DNA of 17,411 bases from Thermoplasmata archaeon (GTDB taxonomy: Archaea; Thermoplasmatota; Thermoplasmata; SG8-5; JAGLSY01): assembly GCA_023135545.1 (NCBI GenBank), contig JAGLSY010000177.1:1-17411 (forward strand), given 5' to 3'. This document shows, one piece after another, positions 1 through 7,214 of the stretch. The position numbers were made by a program, and so were the translations under genes. The number at the start of each line of letters is the position of its first letter. Within the stretch, counting starts at the first letter, position 1. Below the pieces are notes generated by a model, which ran no database searches, had not been told where the DNA came from, and was given only the letters and a program-made list of their open reading frames with translations.

Positions 1-87
1 TGTTCACCCTTCTCCTCCCTCACACCACTGGCTTACTCCTGTCTCCTCTCTTTTTTCTTGCTACAAATAGGCCGAGAGCGCATTGGC

Positions 88-95
88 TTTAAGTA
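88..95 (+). promoter_or_regulatory. TATA box of the MFS transporter gene
   Basis: TTTAAGTA is centred about 26 nt before the ATG at 117. Archaeal transcription normally starts about 26 nt after the TATA centre, so this predicts a leaderless mRNA beginning at or next to that ATG. No Shine-Dalgarno site precedes the ATG, which agrees. The first 87 bases are pyrimidine-rich and hold nothing I can assign. Confidence 0.45.
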
Positions 96-116
96 TCTCG
101 CGCCATTGCAGATTTG

Positions 117-1256
117 ATGAAAGCCGCGATGATCAATATGCTGTCAAATGCCGCCTGGTTCTCGTCCCTGTTCCTGATACCATTATTTGCACAGGACCTG
201 GGAGCCACCGAGGAGCAGATAGGCCTGATAGTCGCAGGCTATGGCACAGCATCTTTGGTATCCTCCTACATCTTCGGAAGATTGGCAGACATCCACGGCC
301 GCCGTCTGTTCCTGCGGTTCGGCCTGATATTTTCGGCCTTTGCGGCCCTTATCCAGATACTGTCCCATGATCCCCTCACACTTCTTTTTACCAGGGCCCT
401 GATGGGTTTTTCAGCCGGTGTCTTCCCCGCGGCCCTCATGGCCTATGCCTACGAGTCAAAATGGAAGATGGGCAAGTTCATGGCCTATGGTTCTCTCGGT
501 TGGGGGGTGGGTACGATAGTTGCCGGTATCCTGGCCACCGTAATTGTAATGAGCAATCCATACGCGGCCCCCTTCCTGCTCAGCGCCTTACTTCTTTCCC
601 TGTCATTCATCATATCCATGAGGATGCCCAAGGTTCAGGAGCGCATGGTCAAGGTCCCGCTATTTCCTGTAAAAGTGATAAAAAAGAACATGCCAGTTTA
701 TCTCACTATCCTGATAAGGCACATGGGGGCATGCACGATATGGGTGATATTCCCGATATTCGTGATCGAGATCGGCGGCTCTTTCTTCTGGATAGGAGTA
801 ATATATGGTATAAATTCCCTCACCCAGTTCATTGTCATGAGAAAACTCAGGGCCAAAAGCACAACCCTGATAATCTGGGGCCTGATACTGTCGATGATCA
901 CATTCTTTTTATTCACATTATGTGAGAATGTCTGGCAATTACTGCCCACCCAGATATTGCTGGGCACGGCCTGGGCCTTCCTCTATGTGGGCTCCATCAA
1001 GTTCATAATGGCCCGGAATGAAGAGAGGGCTACGGCAACCGGCCTTCTCAATTCGGTACTCAACATTTCATCCATCGGCGGCGCGCTTATCGGCGGTGTT
1101 GTGGCCGGCCTCTTCGGGTATTATGCGACCATGTACCTTGCCGCGGCAGCATCCTTCGTAGCAATGTTGATATTCCTGGCTCTTGTAAATTTCGGCAAGA
1201 AAAAAAGGCCAAAACCAATGCAACTTCACCGAGCTAATCTATATGCAATTCCTTAA
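117..1256 (+). CDS. MFS (major facilitator superfamily) transporter
   Basis: This is a 379-residue polytopic membrane protein, probably a secondary transporter driven by an ion gradient; the substrate is unknown. Eleven to twelve hydrophobic segments fill the chain. The loop after the second segment carries the MFS signature GRLADIHGRRLFLRFG (about residues 53-68), the G-X3-D-X2-G-R-R motif between TM2 and TM3. A basic loop near residues 172-195 separates the two halves, and a second basic stretch (KKKRPKP) lies near the C-terminus. The length is normal for the family. I chose the ATG at 117 over the TTG at 114 because the TATA box sits 26 nt before it. Its last 23 bases overlap the 3' end of the convergent PPC gene. 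The family is certain from the motif and membrane pattern. The transported compound cannot be read from sequence, though drug or metabolite efflux is common among such proteins. Confidence 0.9.
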   Translation: MKAAMINMLSNAAWFSSLFLIPLFAQDLGATEEQIGLIVAGYGTASLVSSYIFGRLADIHGRRLFLRFGLIFSAFAALIQILSHDPLTLLFTRALMGFSAGVFPAALMAYAYESKWKMGKFMAYGSLGWGVGTIVAGILATVIVMSNPYAAPFLLSALLLSLSFIISMRMPKVQERMVKVPLFPVKVIKKNMPVYLTILIRHMGACTIWVIFPIFVIEIGGSFFWIGVIYGINSLTQFIVMRKLRAKSTTLIIWGLILSMITFFLFTLCENVWQLLPTQILLGTAWAFLYVGSIKFIMARNEERATATGLLNSVLNISSIGGALIGGVVAGLFGYYATMYLAAAASFVAMLIFLALVNFGKKKRPKPMQLHRANLYAIP

Positions 1257-1653
1257 GTCCGGATTTGGGATTGAGCACCCTGTCAAATTCCATATTGTCC
1301 AGCTTGAGTATGAGGATCTCGTTGAGAACACTTACCTTAGCTCTTTTCAGATGACCACCTATTAAACCGTGATCCGGCCCGGCCAGGGCAACATGGATGT
1401 GTATCATCGTTTCCCCCTTGGTGGAAATGCTTCCGTGCATTGCGATCAATTCGTAGGCCTCCTCGTAAACCTTCCAATCATATTCCCCATCTTCGAAATA
1501 CCCGATTTCAAAATCGACCATCATACCGATTCCGGAAACAATAATTCCGGATTTTATGTCGTATTCAGCTATAGCTTTCTCCAGACACTCGAACAATTCT
1601 TCCCCCTCATCAAGTTTCAGTACCACAAAATTGCCATTCATCTTTCCATGCAT
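1234..1653 (-). CDS. PPC (DUF296) domain protein, predicted DNA-binding
   Basis: This 139-residue protein is one PPC/DUF296 domain, a compact trimer-forming fold found alone in archaea and bacteria and fused to AT-hooks in plants. The signature is clear: VSGIG near residues 39-43, then HIHVALAGPDHGLIGGHL (85-102). Its histidines H85, H87, H95 and H101 are the conserved set that usually binds a metal. The C-terminal FDRVLNPKSGLKEL is also typical. The prokaryotic family is usually called DNA-binding, but its true role is not settled. The ATG at 1653 is supported by GAGGAG a few bases upstream; that site lies inside the last codons of the preceding zinc-ribbon gene, which stops 1 nt before this ATG. 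The two are therefore almost certainly co-transcribed and translationally coupled. An in-frame ATG four codons later is a less likely start. Confidence 0.9.
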   Translation of the reverse strand: MHGKMNGNFVVLKLDEGEELFECLEKAIAEYDIKSGIIVSGIGMMVDFEIGYFEDGEYDWKVYEEAYELIAMHGSISTKGETMIHIHVALAGPDHGLIGGHLKRAKVSVLNEILILKLDNMEFDRVLNPKSGLKELHID

Positions 1654-1654
1654 C

Positions 1655-2053
1655 TTATCTCCTCTTTATCGTGAAAACATATCTGACCGGCACCCGTCTT
1701 TTCATCCCTGTCCAGTAGGTGCATGTCGGGCAGGTGTGAGCCAGGGTGACCGTGCCCCCGAAAACAGTCTGGTTCCTGGATTTTTTCAGTTTAGATTCAC
1801 AGACAGGGCATTTTGTAATTCCGGTTTTCTGCTGCTCCGTCTCCCGCGAATACACCTCTACTTGAGCAATACCTTCCTTGATGGCCAGCAGCCTCATTCT
1901 CCTTTCCCCGACCTGGTAGTTTTCCCCACCAGAGTTGAGCTCCCTCTCCACCAGCTCCTTCAACTTCTTCTGGGAATTGACCACCTTGTACCGTGCCATA
2001 ACATCTCTTATGGCGATGATGACCTGGTCATTTTTCGGGATTTTGTACATCAT
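1655..2053 (-). CDS. Conserved archaeal zinc-ribbon protein, function unknown
   Basis: This 132-residue soluble protein begins with a helical region (about residues 8-40, IIAIRDVMARYKVVNSQKKL) that resembles a small helix-turn-helix. A basic segment containing GERRMRLLAI follows. It ends in a zinc-ribbon-like module: CPVC (C82, C85) and CPTC (C108, C111), then a basic tail YWTGMKRRVPVRYVF. I recall similar uncharacterised archaeal proteins combining this helical half with two Cys pairs, but I cannot name the family. A nucleic-acid-binding role is an inference from the ribbon and basic residues. The reading frame opens further upstream at a GTG (2083). However, TTAAATATA at 2072-2080 is centred 26 nt before the tandem ATGs at 2053 and 2050, so a leaderless start at one of these is more likely. 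It leads a two-gene operon with the PPC gene. Confidence 0.75.
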   Translation of the reverse strand: MMYKIPKNDQVIIAIRDVMARYKVVNSQKKLKELVERELNSGGENYQVGERRMRLLAIKEGIAQVEVYSRETEQQKTGITKCPVCESKLKKSRNQTVFGGTVTLAHTCPTCTYWTGMKRRVPVRYVFTIKRR

Positions 2054-2071
2054 ATATGGTATTGGCCTCGG

Positions 2072-2080
2072 TATATTTAA
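2072..2080 (-). promoter_or_regulatory. TATA box of the zinc-ribbon/PPC operon
   Basis: Read on the minus strand the sequence is TTAAATATA, a near-ideal archaeal TATA box. Its centre is about 26 nt before the second of two tandem ATGs (2050), predicting a leaderless mRNA. If real, it rules out the GTG at 2083, which would lie upstream of the transcript. Confidence 0.55.
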
Positions 2081-2120
2081 CACTTATACAACAGCAACAA
2101 CAATAACATGGTAGCAACCC

Positions 2121-2127
2121 TTTTTAG
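2121..2127 (+). promoter_or_regulatory. TATA-like box of the DUF6485 gene
   Basis: TTTTTAG is centred 26 nt before the ATG at 2150. The spacing is the same as at other promoters here and predicts a leaderless mRNA. The match to a TATA consensus is weaker, so the spacing carries most of the weight. Confidence 0.35.
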
Positions 2128-2149
2128 CCGGTAACACATTTACCAAATC

Positions 2150-2344
2150 ATGGAGTGCAAGAAAGAAGAAAATCTGAAAGACTGCAACTGCTCGTATCCT
2201 GGGTGCAGCAGAAAGGGTGTTTGCTGTGACTGCCTGCCATATCACCTGAAGATGAGGCAGCTGCCAGCCTGCTGCTTTCCCGATGATGTGGAAAAAACCT
2301 ATGACAGGTCATTTGAGAAGTTTGCGGAAGCCTGGGACCTTTGA
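2150..2344 (+). CDS. Small Cys-rich protein, DUF6485 family
   Basis: This 64-residue protein has nine cysteines (3, 12, 14, 19, 25, 26, 28, 41, 42), clustered as CNCSYPGCSRKGVCCDC and LPACCFP. The C-terminal TYDRSFEKFAEAW is the other conserved block. The pattern matches the DUF6485 family of small proteins found in anaerobic bacteria and archaea, whose function is unknown. The cysteine spacing suggests metal or iron-sulfur binding, which is inference. It starts at an ATG 26 nt after a TATA-like box and has no Shine-Dalgarno site, and appears to be a single-gene unit divergent from the zinc-ribbon operon. Coding status is well supported by the conserved Cys pattern despite its small size. Confidence 0.85.
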   Translation: MECKKEENLKDCNCSYPGCSRKGVCCDCLPYHLKMRQLPACCFPDDVEKTYDRSFEKFAEAWDL

Positions 2345-2417
2345 TAACTGACTGGCCCTCTAGGCAAAGGGAAGATGAATCGGACCAGACCGATAAGTGC
2401 CATCATCATTTCGGTAA

Positions 2418-2425
2418 TTATAAAA
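2418..2425 (+). promoter_or_regulatory. TATA box of the surface propeller-like gene
   Basis: TTATAAAA is a strong archaeal TATA box. A start about 26 nt after its centre puts the transcript 5' end near 2447. That would include the GGTGG at 2448-2452 as a ribosome-binding site for an ATT start codon at 2457. Confidence 0.55.
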
Positions 2426-2456
2426 GGTCACAAACATTTTACCACTTGGTGGAAGT

Positions 2457-3719
2457 ATTAATTTCAAGAATAAGTTTTTCATAATACTAATCATTGTCGG
2501 GGGATTGGTGACCATCTCACTTACCCAGACCTCAATTTTCAAGGATAGATGGACCGTAGAGGTCGTTGATGATGGGAGCCTTGTGGGTGATGGCAATTCT
2601 ATAGCCTTGGATTCAGAAGGCAATCCACATATATCCTATGTTGACAAGCAAACCTCCTCGCTCAAGTACGCATTCTGGGATGGTGGAGAATGGAATTTAG
2701 AATCCGTGGATAACGAAATTTTGGTCGGCACTTCCGAAACTTATATCGACAATCACGATGTGATTCACATCATCTATACACACGAACTGACGGGAATAGG
2801 CCATTATGATAAGTATGCCCAGAAGTCTGGAGATGAATGGGATGTCATGACCCTTGATTTTAATGGTAGGTGGTCCCCGATCATTGATATTGACTCTGAG
2901 GGGCGGATGATGCTGGTTCAGTCCCAGTATTATTCGGAAAATTCTGCATTGATGATATTTAAATGGGTGGAGGGAGGCCCCCCCGAACCCCCAGATATAC
3001 AATCCGAAGGCATAATCACAAGCTCTGACTTGGTTTTTGGATCAGATGATTCCGTACACATCCTATATCAAGAAAGGATAGGCCAGTTTTATAGTGAGGC
3101 CTTTTATCTCACATATTACGGTACATATGAAGATGGAGAATGGGTGTTGAGCTTGATCGAGAACAGGTCAATGTACGTGGGGGATGTGCTGAACTTCCGT
3201 CCAGCTTATTCACTTTTCCTCGATAGCGATAATGAACCTAGTCTTTTCTACATTAACCAGAGCCAGGTCCTCGTTAGAAAGCATCTGTCAGGAAATGAGT
3301 GGAAGGACGAGCCAGTATATCCGGAGACAGCCAAAGTAGATGAATATTCTTATGACAATCTGCCAGTCGCATCATGTAGGATTGATATAGACACCAAGGG
3401 CAATTTCCACATCCTTTTAATTGGTGACACAAAGGACCATTTGATATATGGCAAACAATCAGGGGGCCAGTGGGTGTTCGAGACCGTCCTCTCCTCTACA
3501 AAAGTGGGACAAGGGGACCTGGTCATCGATTCATATGGCAATGTCCACATCTCCCACTTCAATGAGATCACCGGCAATCTCGAGTACATAAAAGGCCAGA
3601 CCACAAAATACGACAATTACATCTTTACAGCAAACACCATCACCATTGCTGTAGTGATCATTTGGTTAGCAATATCTTATTCAAAGGGGAAGGAATCTAG
3701 AGACAATCATCAAGAGTGA
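2457..3719 (+). CDS. Membrane-anchored beta-propeller-like surface protein, probable ATT start
   Basis: This is probably 420 residues, exported and anchored at its C-terminus. About seven repeats of one pattern fill the body: D-S-x-G-N-x-H-I-S-Y, then a tyrosine-rich strand, then G-x-W and an acidic end. Examples are LDSEGNPHISYVD, FGSDDSVHILYQE, IDTKGNFHILLIG and IDSYGNVHISHFN. Seven such units suggest a seven-bladed propeller. Near the C-terminus TITIAVVIIWLAISYSKGK is a membrane anchor with a basic stop-transfer end. The first usual start codon is TTG at 2505, but that cuts through a hydrophobic stretch. In-frame codons upstream encode a basic N-end (NFKNK) followed by FFIILIIVGGLVTISL, a textbook signal peptide. 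No ATG, GTG or TTG precedes it back to the stop at 2421. An ATT at 2457, five bases after GGTGG, fits best. A frameshift or mutated start is the alternative. Ligand and role are unknown. Confidence 0.7.
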   Translation: MNFKNKFFIILIIVGGLVTISLTQTSIFKDRWTVEVVDDGSLVGDGNSIALDSEGNPHISYVDKQTSSLKYAFWDGGEWNLESVDNEILVGTSETYIDNHDVIHIIYTHELTGIGHYDKYAQKSGDEWDVMTLDFNGRWSPIIDIDSEGRMMLVQSQYYSENSALMIFKWVEGGPPEPPDIQSEGIITSSDLVFGSDDSVHILYQERIGQFYSEAFYLTYYGTYEDGEWVLSLIENRSMYVGDVLNFRPAYSLFLDSDNEPSLFYINQSQVLVRKHLSGNEWKDEPVYPETAKVDEYSYDNLPVASCRIDIDTKGNFHILLIGDTKDHLIYGKQSGGQWVFETVLSSTKVGQGDLVIDSYGNVHISHFNEITGNLEYIKGQTTKYDNYIFTANTITIAVVIIWLAISYSKGKESRDNHQE

Positions 3720-3873
3720 GTTCCTCCATATCCCAACCAAAGACATGGGTTATCCGGGCAAATGTTTTTCATCGAAGCAGACCCACCAATCATTTATTTT
3801 TTCGAACAACTTCACCTATTCTGATGGAAGAGCTGACATTGCCATTTCCCTGAACAACATCAGCATCATCCAT

Positions 3874-3972
3874 CTGCTAAAGGCACTCCCTATCTTCGAG
3901 GACATGGGCATGAAACTGTGGATCGAGAAGTGCGAGAAGGCCCTGGCCGAGCTTGATGACAATGGTGCCTGA
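3874..3972 (+). pseudogene. C-terminal remnant of a TPR-ATPase paralogue
   Basis: The last part of the open frame here encodes LLKALPIFEDMGMKLWIEKC followed by EKALAELD and a stop. This closely matches the C-terminus of the large ATPase-TPR protein ending at 7101 (LVKALSMFEEMGMKLWEEKC, then MKALAELD). Residues before it in the same frame (from an ATG at 3745) do not resemble TPRs, so only about 32 codons survive. The downstream DNA also resembles the DNA after the intact gene, including the shared repeat at 4029-4100. I infer a duplicated copy of the gene of which only the 3' end remains. A functional 75-residue protein from 3745 is possible but unlikely. Confidence 0.6.
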
Positions 3973-4028
3973 GAGATTATTTTGGTATTTTCCTGAGGAT
4001 ACTTGTCTTGCTGGCCATTATATTTGCC

Positions 4029-4100
4029 CGCCTGCCAGCCCCCCGCCACACTGAGACATCAAAGTTACCCGTGCTGGCAATTACTGTGACCCCCATCTGC
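4029..4100 (+). repeat. Dispersed intergenic repeat, copy 1
   Basis: This ~72-nt element is found three times in the window in the same orientation. It begins with a CCTGCCAGCCCCC block, has a variable middle of about 30 nt, then ACCC, a conserved core CTGGCAATTACTG and a CCCCC run. Copies 1 and 3 are identical at 25 of 27 positions over the core and its right flank. TGCCAGC and GCTGGCA inside this copy are inverted repeats about 34 nt apart. It lies between the TPR remnant and the start of the intact TPR-ATPase gene. Confidence 0.6.
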
Positions 4101-4134
4101 TCTTTCTCCACCCATTTCCCATATGCCTCAGCAA

Positions 4135-4142
4135 TACTTTTA
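4135..4142 (+). promoter_or_regulatory. Weak TATA-like box before the TPR-ATPase gene
   Basis: TACTTTTA is centred about 29 nt before the ATG at 4168. The match is weak, but the spacing agrees with the leaderless pattern elsewhere and favours 4168 over the ATG at 4123, which lies upstream of this box. Confidence 0.3.
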
Positions 4143-4167
4143 CCATCGAAATGTATTCCTACCACTC

Positions 4168-7101
4168 ATGGAAGAGCTAGTCTTGCAACAACCAGAGCTT
4201 ATTGGCCGGGATGAGGAATTATCCAAGTTGAAAAAATCACTGGACATGGCCATTAATGGCAAAGGGTCCACTGTTTACATTGCCGGGGAAGCCGGAATCG
4301 GCAAAACCAGACTTGTCACAGAGTTAAAGAAAGACGCAGAGGCCAAGGAAGTAAACATCATCCAGGGCTGGTGCCTGGCCGAGAGCCTGGAGCCGATGAT
4401 GCCAATCAAAACCGCCTTGAGGGAGGCCGGGATGTTTCACCTGGTATCCGGAACCCCGCCGCCAAAGGTGATGTCAGCGTACCTTGTCAATGGTGCTGGC
4501 ATGCTAATCTCAAAGGCAGAGAGAGAGGAGTCTGGACTGGACCCGGATATCTTTGCCTCTATGTTGCAGGCAGTGGGTAATTTCGTACATGATTCCCTGA
4601 CCATGATGGACAGCAACTCTGGGGCCTATCTCAACTCTCTGGGCTATGGTGAATATACTATTCTGCTCCAATCTTCTGCTTCAATTTCTATGGCCACTGT
4701 TATTAAGGGAACAAACAGCGAGTTTCTTATAGACGATATGAAACGCGTACTTGTAGAAATAGGAACTAAATACGATGACTGGTCAGGTGACGTTTCCAAA
4801 ACAACGGATGCCCAGCCTAAGACATCCTGGTTTATTGACTCAGGCAAGTATGATGGCAGGTTCCTCGTGGACGATGCCAAGATAAAGCAGGAGAACCTCT
4901 TCGACAACATACTGTTGGGCCTTCAGAGAGCCTCCATGGAAAAGCCAGTTCTCCTTTTCCTTGACGACCTGCAATGGTCAGACCCCACAACATTGAACCT
5001 TGTTCATTACCTGGCCAGGAACACAAGAAATAACAATGTTCTGATTCTCGGAACCTACAGGCCAGAGGACATCGTTGAAGGTCCGGACGGCTCTACCCAC
5101 CATCTTGAAACATCCATGCAGGGCATGAGCAGGGAGGGCCTTTTTGAAAAGATTGAATTAAAGAGACTGGATGCTGAAAATACTGAAAAAATAGTCGAAT
5201 CAATGCTTGGCCAAACCTCGTTTGAGCAAAGCTTCTTTGACAAAATATACAAGGAAACTGATGGCTCACCATTCTTCATCCTTGAAGTTGTCAAACTTAT
5301 AATTGAAGATGAAGCAATTAAACAGAATGAAGAAGGCATATGGCTGCTTGATAAAGAGCTGGATGAATTAGATGTGCCATCAAAGATCTATGATGTTGTT
5401 AAACGACGTTTGAACCGGCTCATGAAAGAGCAGAAGGAAATCCTTGAATGTGCCAGCGTAATCGGTGATGAATTCAAATCAGATATTGTTGGCAGCATTT
5501 TAGGCCTGAATAAAATCAGGCTTCTCAAAAATCTTTCAGAGATCGAGAAGACTCATCAACTTATCCATTACCTCCAGGACAAATACAGGTTCGACCATGC
5601 CAAGGTCAAGGAAGTCCTGTACAATGGCATCGGAGAGGAATTGAGGAAGGAGTATCACAAGATAGTTGGAGATACTATTGCTGAGTTGCACAATGACAGC
5701 CTTGATGAGGTGGTGAATGATCTGGCATATCATTATCTCGAAGCAGGTGATCTGAAAGCCGAGAAGTATCTGATCATGGCAGGCGACAAGGCCAAAGATA
5801 AATATGCGAACGAGGAGGCAATAAGGTTTTACGAGCATGCTACAGAGTTAATTGACGATGAAGAAGAACTCAAAGCTATTTTCAAAAATCTTGGAGATAT
5901 TTACAACTTGATCGGTGATTTCGAAAATGCAATAAAAAATTACACATCAGCTTTGGAGATAGAAAGGGAGAACTCGAGGAAAGCGGAATTGCATATGAGT
6001 CTATCATTTGTCTATGAACGAAAAGGTGATTATGAGAGGGCTAGAGAGGAATGCAACAACGGCCTGAAGCTTGTCGGGGAACAGGATTCCTTGGAACTGG
6101 CTAAATTACAGATTTTTTTGGCTGGCACATACGCAAGAAGCGGCGATTTCGACAAGGCGATCGAGAACTCTTCGGAGGGCTTGGCTTTCGCGGAGAAAGC
6201 GGGAGCAATGATGGAGATCGCAAAGGCCAGACAGGTCATTGGTGTTGTACACATATTCAAAGGAGATCTCAAAAGCGCGTTAGAACATCTCGAAATATGC
6301 TTGAAGATCCTTAAGGAGAACAGGGATGTAACAGCGATTTCAACCATAGTGAATAATATCGGCCTGGTCTATCGCGATCTGGGTAAGCTGGAGAAGGCTA
6401 GGGAATTTATCGAGCAGGGCTTGGAGGCATCGGAGAAAATAGGAAATAAATATGATATATCTTCCACACTCAACAACCTCGGCCTGATTTACAGGGAGAT
6501 GGGAGACCTGGCCAGGGCACTAGAACTATTCGAGAAAGGGCTCGAGATATCGGAGATGATCGGGGACAGGTTCGGCGCGGGGTTGAGACTATACAACATC
6601 GGTGAAGTGCATTTGTATCTCGGTGAGCCGCAAAAGAGTTTGGAATGCCTCAACGAAGCGCTTGCCATCTTCATAGAGACAGGAAATAAGCGTTCAATAA
6701 TTGAATGTCAATGCAATCTGGCTTATGCCTATCTGGAAATAGGAAACACGGTGAAAGCTTTCGAAAACGCGGAAAAGGCCGTTAGTTCATCCCATGAAAT
6801 CGGAGCTAAAGGACTCGAAATCATGGGCCGCCTGTCTTTTGGAACGACCTACATAAAAATGAACGAGCTTGAAAAAGCAAAATCAGAGTTCGACAAGACC
6901 CAAGAATTATTGGCTGAGGTCGGAGATAGAATCCTGCAAGCAGGACTGTACTACCAGTATGCCCGGCTCTACATATGCACTGGAGACTATGATAAGGCAA
7001 AGGAGAAGTTGGTAAAAGCCCTCTCCATGTTCGAGGAGATGGGCATGAAATTGTGGGAAGAGAAATGTATGAAGGCACTGGCAGAACTTGACGTAGCCTA
7101 A
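4168..7101 (+). CDS. AAA/STAND-type ATPase with inserted sensor-like domain and ten TPRs
   Basis: This 977-residue cytoplasmic protein is probably a signalling or scaffold ATPase. The N-terminus begins LIGRDEELSKLKKSLD (11-26), then Walker A GEAGIGKT (40-47) and Walker B LLFLDDLQW (262-270); VLILGTYRPED (291-301) fits a sensor strand. Between Walker A and B lies an extra domain of about 115 residues (96-210). Its pattern is AYLVNGAGMLISKAER, a helix FASMLQAVGNFVHDSL, LGYGEYTILLQ, ISMATVIKG and a helix FLIDDMKRVLVEIG, a strand/helix order like roadblock, longin or PAS-like sensor domains. A helical region follows, then about ten 40-residue TPRs from roughly residue 570 to the end, such as NNLGLIYREMGDLARALELF. 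The start at 4168 lets the protein begin just before the conserved LIGRD block; an ATG at 4123 would add 15 unconserved residues. The ligand and partner are unknown. A degraded relative lies just upstream. Confidence 0.88.
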   Translation: MEELVLQQPELIGRDEELSKLKKSLDMAINGKGSTVYIAGEAGIGKTRLVTELKKDAEAKEVNIIQGWCLAESLEPMMPIKTALREAGMFHLVSGTPPPKVMSAYLVNGAGMLISKAEREESGLDPDIFASMLQAVGNFVHDSLTMMDSNSGAYLNSLGYGEYTILLQSSASISMATVIKGTNSEFLIDDMKRVLVEIGTKYDDWSGDVSKTTDAQPKTSWFIDSGKYDGRFLVDDAKIKQENLFDNILLGLQRASMEKPVLLFLDDLQWSDPTTLNLVHYLARNTRNNNVLILGTYRPEDIVEGPDGSTHHLETSMQGMSREGLFEKIELKRLDAENTEKIVESMLGQTSFEQSFFDKIYKETDGSPFFILEVVKLIIEDEAIKQNEEGIWLLDKELDELDVPSKIYDVVKRRLNRLMKEQKEILECASVIGDEFKSDIVGSILGLNKIRLLKNLSEIEKTHQLIHYLQDKYRFDHAKVKEVLYNGIGEELRKEYHKIVGDTIAELHNDSLDEVVNDLAYHYLEAGDLKAEKYLIMAGDKAKDKYANEEAIRFYEHATELIDDEEELKAIFKNLGDIYNLIGDFENAIKNYTSALEIERENSRKAELHMSLSFVYERKGDYERAREECNNGLKLVGEQDSLELAKLQIFLAGTYARSGDFDKAIENSSEGLAFAEKAGAMMEIAKARQVIGVVHIFKGDLKSALEHLEICLKILKENRDVTAISTIVNNIGLVYRDLGKLEKAREFIEQGLEASEKIGNKYDISSTLNNLGLIYREMGDLARALELFEKGLEISEMIGDRFGAGLRLYNIGEVHLYLGEPQKSLECLNEALAIFIETGNKRSIIECQCNLAYAYLEIGNTVKAFENAEKAVSSSHEIGAKGLEIMGRLSFGTTYIKMNELEKAKSEFDKTQELLAEVGDRILQAGLYYQYARLYICTGDYDKAKEKLVKALSMFEEMGMKLWEEKCMKALAELDVA

Positions 7102-7129
7102 ACACACATTTGGGATTTTTTTGAATACC

Positions 7130-7200
7130 CACCTGCCAGCCCCCAACCTTGCTTATACATTACTGATACCCGTGCTAGCCATCACTGGCACCCCCAACAA
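7130..7200 (+). repeat. Dispersed intergenic repeat, copy 2
   Basis: This copy lies in the 113-bp gap between the convergent TPR-ATPase and polB genes, 28 nt after the TPR-ATPase stop. It shares CCTGCCAGCCCCC and ACCCGTGCT with copy 1 exactly. The core is more diverged (CTAGCCATCACTGG), followed by the usual C-run. The A/T-rich DNA just before it also resembles the DNA before copy 1, as expected if gene end and repeat were duplicated together. Confidence 0.55.
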
Positions 7201-7214
7201 GCCATTTCAATCAA

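Noticed and set aside
1..117. An open frame from base 1 ends in TGA at 115-117 and overlaps the MFS ATG as TGATG, which could be the tail of an upstream coupled gene.
   Set aside because: The 38 codons match nothing I know, another frame is also open to base 92, and a TATA box at 88-95 placed for leaderless MFS transcription argues against a coding sequence there.
932..944. The repeat core CTGGCAATTACTG also occurs exactly inside the MFS gene.
   Set aside because: The flanking bases do not match the intergenic repeat and the bases are explained by codons for WQLL, so I treat it as chance.
3745..3873. The N-terminal part of the 75-codon frame containing the TPR remnant, as a real small gene.
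   Set aside because: These 43 codons resemble no TPR or other domain and have no Shine-Dalgarno site, so only the C-terminal part is explained, as a gene remnant.
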